Assembly: GCF_008000935.1 (NCBI RefSeq)
Contig: NZ_CP042831.1
Span: 1,178,001-1,242,000, forward strand
Direction: 5' to 3'
Length of the DNA stretch: 64,000 bases
Source: Flavobacterium alkalisoli
GTDB lineage: Bacteria; Bacteroidota; Bacteroidia; Flavobacteriales; Flavobacteriaceae
The first letter of the stretch is position 1; each line of letters opens with the position of its first letter. Under the pieces are notes generated by a model. The model was not told where the DNA came from and searched no databases. It worked only from the letters and a program-made list of their open reading frames with translations. The translations under genes and the position numbers were made by a program. This document shows positions 58,546-64,000 of this stretch, piece after piece.

Positions 58546-61500
58546 AAGTAAGCCCTTAACTGTACATTACCGGTATGTATGGCTTTGCTGGTTTCACTTT
58601 TTCTTCCCTGATAGTTTACATTAACATCCAGAAACTGAGTAAGGTTTTTTTGCAGGAGCAGTCGCCAGGTAAGGTTTTTGCCTGCCTGTAATCCTTCAAG
58701 CATCTGATAGGCCGCAGGAGAAAGCTCATTTCCTGTAAAGGCGTTATTATAAAATGAAAATTCCCCGTTTACGGTAAACTGCCTTTCGGATGCATAGGTG
58801 AAAGATGTTCCTAAACGCTGCTGATCCAACAGTTCCCTGTCGCCTATACGATTCTCTTTGTTTCGGTATTCATAGAACAAATCCCAACTCGCATTCTTAG
58901 AAAAAATATATGATACTTTAGGAGCAAGCAGGTAACCACGTATTTCATAATTCCTGCTTCCGTAATTTTCACTGTAGGTATCGGCGTTTATGGTTTGTCC
59001 GTTAAAGCCAAACAGCCACGTCTTTTTGATCAAATGAGAATACTGTAACTGGTGCGAACTGTTCCTGCTTTCCTGAGACCCGGCATTAAGCAATGTTCTT
59101 GCCCTGTTTTTAAGATAGGTATAGGTAACGGAATGATCCTGTTTTCCTCTATTGTAAAAAAGGCTGTTGCGTATGCTGGAATTTAAACCCAGTAGCCCTT
59201 CTTCACTCGTATCAAAAGGGTTAAGGTCAAACTTGCCGGGATTGCGTTCTATCTTCCTGTCAATTAAAAATGAGGACTGATTATAAAAATAAGACAACAG
59301 TTTTTTAATCCCCTTTTCGTTTTGCCATTGGTTAGGGTTAAGGGTAAGCGACTGCGAAAATTTATTTTGGTGTGTGCGTATAAAAATCTGGTTGGGGAGG
59401 TATACCCGTACATACTTGGCCTGATCGGGGAAAGGGGCAACCTCAAACTCCTGAAGTTCCTGTATGCCGTTGCCGTTATAATCATTCCATGTATAAACAC
59501 CCTGTCCCGGTTCAACCTCAAGGTAGGTAAAGTCCTGTTGCGGTATGGTACCCGATGAGGTTTCATAAGCGGTGGTAACCTGCATAAGCTGATCAAAATA
59601 CCTGTCGTTATATAAAATCCTGGAGTTTAGCGATTGTTCGTTTTTAATGGCAGGGTCGGTAAACTTAAGATTTCTGTAGTTTACAAAAACGGTCAGGTCG
59701 CTTTTATCAGTTTTAAGTAGTCTGGATTTTAAATAATAAGAGCGGGATGTATTTACCTTTTCCAACAGGTTATTTACAATACTGTCGTTAGACCTTTGCA
59801 GGTAACCCAGTTCCATATAAACTTTAGTGCTGTCTCCTCGGCCTACAAAAGCCCCATATTCGGCAAATCGCTGACTCAGTATCGAAAGCTGTCCTGTTTC
59901 CTTTAGTCTTTCGCGGTTGTCTTCATGGCGCACAGTACCACCCACCCAATTCTTTCCGAAATGGTATTTGGCAAGCGCCTCGTTTCTTATAAATTCTGAT
60001 GAGGAGTAATTGCCATCGCTGTTTAGCCAGCTTCCCCTGTCCTGGATCAATAGCTTATTAAAAACAAATCGGCTGTCTACTACCTGTCGTGTGCCCGAAA
60101 AACTCCCCGAATAATCCAACTGTTCCAACTGATAATTGAAATTCCCCTTTTCCGGCAGCCTGAAAACAGTACCTGCCACAAGATAGCTTTGGTTACCTTC
60201 GGTAGTGATTATCCCGTTAAGGTTCCAGTCACGGTTAAACTCAATGTTGAAAAGACGCTCTATGGTCCTGAAATCCTTTTGAACGAACTGATAGTTGGCA
60301 AAAGCATCCAGTTCCCATTTTCCGGTATACAGGCGCTGTTTTGCGTCCAGTTTTCCTGCGAGACCATTATTGTTGCCGTCGTCTGCAGGAGAGAAGAGGT
60401 TAAGGTCGTTATTGCTTATACCCGCCTCAAAATTTATATTGGTCTTTTCGCTTGGGTTGTATTTACCCAATATGGTGGCAATCTGTATTTTTTGTGGGGC
60501 TACAAGCCGTATAACGGGTTCGTAGTTACCCTGCGGAATCCCGTTTACGGGAGGAGCATATTCAAAAATGCGTCCTACTGCTGCTGCGTTTGCAAGTACA
60601 TAATTCCCTGAATTTTCACCTACATAGCTAAAACGTACATTGTAAAGCTCATCATCGGGATTGTTGGAATATTCAAAAACCTCAATGCCGTTTACAGTCG
60701 TTTTGCGGTACAGTATCTTATTTTCAGAATAACTGTCAACATAAGCCGACGGAGCCATCATCTGGCTTGGGTCGTCACCTGCCTGTTGCAGTATCGCTAC
60801 CTGTTCTTCGGTAAGGTTTTGTTGCAGGGGCTGGTTCTTAATGTCATTTTCAGAATACACAAACCCGCCGATGCTCCATTTTTCTTCTTCATGGGTAACG
60901 CCGCCATAGGTCAGCAGCCTGCTGTAGCTTTGCACAGTGTATTGGTACTCCACATTAATACGCATTTCCGAAGTAATAGGGAAAAGCGAGGTAAATATAA
61001 TTTCCCCCGCATTATAATCGATAATATAATCGTTGTTTTCGCCACGCTCTAAAAGTATACCGTTTACAAAAACCCTCTCTGACCCCGAAATTACCAGTAT
61101 ATACAATTCGTCATTTGGGCCACGCAGTTTGTACGGACCCTGATTACCTTCCTGCCCCGTAAAAGTACTTTTTGCATATTGCCCTCTTACCAGTGCGGCG
61201 GCTGCAAATACGGTGGTTTTGGAATCCTCGTCACCAAAAGAGAAGTTAGTGGAAATACCCTGTACCTTCTTGTTAAAGTTAAGGAAGTGGGACTGCCTGT
61301 TCTCTAAAAACAAGTCGCCCGCACGGATGCTCCAGTTGTTACTAAAAAGTTCTATAAATATCTGGTCGAATTCATCGAGCTTTTGCGAATATCCGCCTTC
61401 CTGTAACGGGATATTACTATCCTGAATGGAAGCCCTCAGGCTAACCTTGTCAGACAGTTTTCCTGTAATCTGTAGGTCGAGATTGGAGTTTACAACCGCA

Positions 61501-61961
61501 TTCTGGTTATTACCTACGGTTATCCCACGCGTGATACTACCCGAAGTGTTCAGTCCGTCAAAAGGGATAAAACTGTTTAGCGGGTTTCGGTTTACACGAT
61601 AAAGGTTTTCGGTGCCTGTGGCGTTGTTATCCACCACCCTGGAGTCGTCATAAATACTGTATTTTTTGGTAAGGTACTCAGGGTAGTTAAGGTAACGCAT
61701 GCTTAGCGTGTCTCCCAACTGTAAGCCCTCTTTAAAAACGAGCGTACTGTTACGAAAGTCCACATGGTAATAACTGGTGTCTATATCGTTGCCCAGTTTG
61801 TCCTTTAACCTGAAAAATGCCTTGTTAATACTTACGCTGTCGATACGGATGGTATCGTTAGTAACGGTAATTTTTCGGTTTTTAAAAAGCGCAGGTGTTT
61901 CCTGCGCGTAACCCGCGGAAAGAAAACACAAAAGCAGCAGTAAAAACCTATATCTCAGCAT
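58542..61961 (-). CDS. Very large outer-membrane protein, unknown
   Basis: About 1139 residues with a signal peptide (LLLLLCFLSAGYAQ). The whole protein alternates in beta fashion with many aromatic residues and ends HTGNVQLRAYF, typical of a barrel. Landmarks: a small N-terminal domain, then FIPFDGLNTSGSITRGITVG, a SKNASWDLFYEYRNKENR region, and FTYLEVEPGQGVYTW near residue 830. Large barrels of this size in Bacteroidetes include SprA-type and LptD-type proteins, but it does not show their signatures. A role in surface display or transport is plausible. Start 61961 chosen for the signal peptide. Confidence 0.75.
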   Translation of the reverse strand: MLRYRFLLLLLCFLSAGYAQETPALFKNRKITVTNDTIRIDSVSINKAFFRLKDKLGNDIDTSYYHVDFRNSTLVFKEGLQLGDTLSMRYLNYPEYLTKKYSIYDDSRVVDNNATGTENLYRVNRNPLNSFIPFDGLNTSGSITRGITVGNNQNAVVNSNLDLQITGKLSDKVSLRASIQDSNIPLQEGGYSQKLDEFDQIFIELFSNNWSIRAGDLFLENRQSHFLNFNKKVQGISTNFSFGDEDSKTTVFAAAALVRGQYAKSTFTGQEGNQGPYKLRGPNDELYILVISGSERVFVNGILLERGENNDYIIDYNAGEIIFTSLFPITSEMRINVEYQYTVQSYSRLLTYGGVTHEEEKWSIGGFVYSENDIKNQPLQQNLTEEQVAILQQAGDDPSQMMAPSAYVDSYSENKILYRKTTVNGIEVFEYSNNPDDELYNVRFSYVGENSGNYVLANAAAVGRIFEYAPPVNGIPQGNYEPVIRLVAPQKIQIATILGKYNPSEKTNINFEAGISNNDLNLFSPADDGNNNGLAGKLDAKQRLYTGKWELDAFANYQFVQKDFRTIERLFNIEFNRDWNLNGIITTEGNQSYLVAGTVFRLPEKGNFNYQLEQLDYSGSFSGTRQVVDSRFVFNKLLIQDRGSWLNSDGNYSSSEFIRNEALAKYHFGKNWVGGTVRHEDNRERLKETGQLSILSQRFAEYGAFVGRGDSTKVYMELGYLQRSNDSIVNNLLEKVNTSRSYYLKSRLLKTDKSDLTVFVNYRNLKFTDPAIKNEQSLNSRILYNDRYFDQLMQVTTAYETSSGTIPQQDFTYLEVEPGQGVYTWNDYNGNGIQELQEFEVAPFPDQAKYVRVYLPNQIFIRTHQNKFSQSLTLNPNQWQNEKGIKKLLSYFYNQSSFLIDRKIERNPGKFDLNPFDTSEEGLLGLNSSIRNSLFYNRGKQDHSVTYTYLKNRARTLLNAGSQESRNSSHQLQYSHLIKKTWLFGFNGQTINADTYSENYGSRNYEIRGYLLAPKVSYIFSKNASWDLFYEYRNKENRIGDRELLDQQRLGTSFTYASERQFTVNGEFSFYNNAFTGNELSPAAYQMLEGLQAGKNLTWRLLLQKNLTQFLDVNVNYQGRKSETSKAIHTGNVQLRAYF

Positions 61962-62075
61962 CACAAGAGTATAACTCCAAAAAGGCAAAAGTAGTGTATT
62001 TAGCGGGAAGAATTAAAAGTTGGTGTTTGTGCTAAATTTTGTAGGTTTGAGAACTATAACCACAACCACATTTTT

Positions 62076-62666
62076 ATGAAAAAAGCAGAACTTATTTTAG
62101 GAATATTAATTCTGACGGGAATTGCATTATCTGTTTTACATCTTCCGGGGGGAGCTATGCTATTAGTTTTAATTATGCCTGTTTTAAGTATGATGTATTT
62201 ATGTTTAGGCTTTGCTTTACTTAATGGTATACCCCTTAAAAATGAGAGCTATAAAGGATTAAGTACAATGCGTATAGTAGGCAGTGTATTATCGGGGATT
62301 GTTTTTTCGATAGCATTAATAGGTATACTGTTCGGGTGGATGATGTGGCCGGGGGCATCTGTAATGCTTCTTAGTAGTATTGCCGGATTACTTATTATGC
62401 TGATAGTCGTTCTTATAAAATATTTTACAAAAAAGGACTTGTTTTACAGGAACATGCTAATTAGAATTGCTGTTATCGGAATTCCGTCGCTTTTATTGTT
62501 TGCAGATCCTTCTCTTGCGGGAAAGATTAAATACGGTAATAATCCTGAGCTTATACAGGCAATTAAAGAAGCCGAAGCGGATCCTGAAAATGAAGAACTT
62601 TGGAGAAAAGTCGATAGTATTAGAGGTTTAAGTGATAGAGAATATCAGCAGGATAGAAACAAATAG
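62076..62666 (+). CDS. Polytopic membrane protein (GldL-N-terminus-like)
   Basis: 196 residues with about five hydrophobic helices (7-23, 25-43, 66-85, 92-113, 127-143) followed by a soluble acidic C-terminal part with EAEADPENEELWRKVD. The N-terminal MKKAELILGILILTGIALSV resembles the GldL-like membrane family in Flavobacteria, but it is clearly not GldL itself (no GldM neighbour). Function unknown. Confidence 0.65.
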   Translation: MKKAELILGILILTGIALSVLHLPGGAMLLVLIMPVLSMMYLCLGFALLNGIPLKNESYKGLSTMRIVGSVLSGIVFSIALIGILFGWMMWPGASVMLLSSIAGLLIMLIVVLIKYFTKKDLFYRNMLIRIAVIGIPSLLLFADPSLAGKIKYGNNPELIQAIKEAEADPENEELWRKVDSIRGLSDREYQQDRNK

Positions 62667-62749
62667 AGGTCTAATATTTTTAAGATAATTAACGCTTGCC
62701 GTAAACATCTAATTCATTAATTTTAAGGGTAATATTAAAATGATGAGTG

Positions 62750-63466
62750 ATGCTGTCGCGAAAAAATCTTGTAGACGAACTGCTTGCCCAAAGAAAGCGA
62801 AGTTTGACCGAGGCCGATTTAATAGAATCGGTAAAAGTATTACTTATTCGTGATGAAACCCAAAGGCAAGCCATAAAACAAAGGCTTAATGATGGGGGAG
62901 AGCAGGATAGCAATTCCTTTATTTTTGATTATCTGGAATCCGACAGGATTTTTCATGTTGACCAAATCAAGGCTGTTTGTGTGGACTACAGGTTACGTTT
63001 TTTAAATAGTAATCGTTTTAAAGGGCAGGTTCCCGAGGAAGCTGTTTCAAAAATACGTTCACTGGAAAAACAGCATAATACTACCCTTAGCGGATTTAAG
63101 ATTGCCGCTCCGTCCAAACTTTTTAAGCTCGATAATTATGACGATCCTTTACTGTTTACCCCTATAGGTAACGGATACTATTATCTTGTACATAAATGGG
63201 GTAACGATATAAGTGGCTGGCGAAAGTTGCTGGTTCGTCCTTTTAGGGATTTCGGTAGTTTCCTGTTGTTCCTTGTCCTGGTGAGTGTGATGCTAACCTT
63301 CATGATATCAGACGGTGCATTAGGTGTAGCCGATGTGTCGGTAATGCGGTTTATCTGTTTCCTTTTTATTTTTAAAGGCGTTTGCGGTATTTCACTTTAC
63401 TATTGCTTTTGGAAAGGCAAGAACTTTAATACTGCCATTTGGAACAGTGATTACTACAATCACTAA
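62750..63466 (+). CDS. Membrane protein with C-terminal helices, unknown
   Basis: About 238 residues: soluble N-terminal domain (about 1-150) with LAQRKRSLTEADLIESVKVL and SLEKQHNTTLSGFKIAAPSK, then two membrane helices (about 168-188 and 198-220). ATG at 62750 preferred; the GTG immediately before it is in frame but less likely. A similar protein type is common but unnamed in Flavobacteria. Confidence 0.7.
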   Translation: MLSRKNLVDELLAQRKRSLTEADLIESVKVLLIRDETQRQAIKQRLNDGGEQDSNSFIFDYLESDRIFHVDQIKAVCVDYRLRFLNSNRFKGQVPEEAVSKIRSLEKQHNTTLSGFKIAAPSKLFKLDNYDDPLLFTPIGNGYYYLVHKWGNDISGWRKLLVRPFRDFGSFLLFLVLVSVMLTFMISDGALGVADVSVMRFICFLFIFKGVCGISLYYCFWKGKNFNTAIWNSDYYNH

Positions 63467-63537
63467 ATATTAAATTTTCCTAAAACTTTGATAATGTTAA
63501 AGATGTAAGTTTTATCTTTAAAGAAAAACTTTACAGA

Positions 63538-64000
63538 ATGACATTTGGTAAACAAATACTCTATACCGCGACTGCGGCCATTTTAGGTGTTTATTTTTTA
63601 ACGACAGGCCTGGTTAAGGCCAAGCCTTTCCTTGCACCGCTACTAACCGCTGTCATTTTGGCTTTATTGGTACTGCCCATAGCCCGAAAACTGGAATTGT
63701 GGAAAGTGCCCCGCATGGCATCATCACTAATAAATACGTTATTGCTTTTTTTTGTAAGCGTGGGTTTTGTAGCACTTATATCCATACAGATACAGAGTTT
63801 TGTTGCCGACTGGGATAAGGCGAAACAAAAAATAATGCCCGAAATAGAAAAGCTTGAAACCTATGTTTATGAAAAAACACCCCTAGGTCCTGAGGATATA
63901 GAAAAACAGCAAAGTGAAGCAACGGGTAATATGGGAAAGCAGGCGCTGAGCTTTATAAACGGCCTGTATTCGTTTAGTGGTGATTATCTGCTAACATTTA
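63538..64000 (+). CDS. AI-2E family transporter, N-terminal part (cut by window edge)
   Basis: 154 residues are visible before the window ends. Features typical of the AI-2E/PerM family (TqsA, YdiK): paired hydrophobic helices FLAPLLTAVILALLVLPIAR and SSLINTLLLFFVSVGFVALI, then a soluble hydrophilic segment with a coiled region (AKQKIMPEIEKLETYVYE). The C-terminal half is missing. Substrate unknown; the name does not prove AI-2 transport. Confidence 0.85.
   Translation, partial: MTFGKQILYTATAAILGVYFLTTGLVKAKPFLAPLLTAVILALLVLPIARKLELWKVPRMASSLINTLLLFFVSVGFVALISIQIQSFVADWDKAKQKIMPEIEKLETYVYEKTPLGPEDIEKQQSEATGNMGKQALSFINGLYSFSGDYLLTF

Overview
The window looks like a chromosomal segment of a Flavobacteriaceae bacterium, most likely Flavobacterium in the broad sense. 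The evidence is a secreted giant protein with a type IX secretion (T9SS) type B C-terminal sorting domain next to a PorP/SprF-family gene and an OmpA/PD40 gene, a MurF-alanine racemase fusion, TonB receptors with CarboxypepD-reg-like N-termini, many small lipoproteins, and promoters of the TAnnTTTG (-7) type with few Shine-Dalgarno sites. Both window ends cut through a gene: an S9 peptidase on the left and an AI-2E family transporter on the right.

Layout. 1-7.9 kb: S9 peptidase, DedA protein with an FAD oxidoreductase, a GNAT, MtgA with an LpxR-like protein, prolyl oligopeptidase and a DoxX protein. 7.9-11.4 kb: a probable metal-uptake operon (His-rich small protein, TonB receptor, lipoprotein) behind a Fur-like palindrome. 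11.4-14.3 kb: a lactonase-like propeller and lipoproteins. 14.3-25.4 kb: housekeeping genes (asd, mscL, murF-alr, tdk, an acidic coiled-coil protein, rsmI, a CPCC protein, recJ, lpxH). 25.6-34.9 kb: a 2123-residue T9SS adhesin-like protein with eight tandem domains, a frameshifted PorP/SprF gene and an OmpA/PD40 lipoprotein-like gene.

35-43.6 kb: queD-like gene, 2OG oxygenase and enoyl-CoA hydratase, then tRNA-Ala(GGC). The tRNA is followed by a 2.3 kb AT-rich patch of small secreted proteins in which the tRNA 3' end, its terminator and a 72 bp gene leader are repeated. After that come rlmF, an AlkD-like protein and an ArsR-SRPBCC-DoxX-DUF4256 operon with two operator-like palindromes on its promoter. 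43.6-50.4 kb: two tandem cystatin-like proteins sharing a 34 bp upstream element, a lipoprotein, an M20 amidohydrolase with a second alanine racemase, and three outer-membrane barrel genes.

50.6-64 kb: a phosphate-scavenging operon (TonB receptor, purple-acid-type phosphatase, beta-propeller phytase), a conserved-looking OB-fold / DUF5777 / cytochrome c / YceI cluster, a 1139-residue outer-membrane protein and three membrane protein genes.

The observation I rate highest is the repeated tRNA-3'-end/terminator/leader unit at 37.1-38.5 kb, which resembles a small cassette-acquisition site. Next are the tandem bacterial cystatin-like genes with a shared regulatory element, and the Fur-like operator in front of the His-rich/TonB operon. 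All functional assignments come from reading the sequence; no database search was run.
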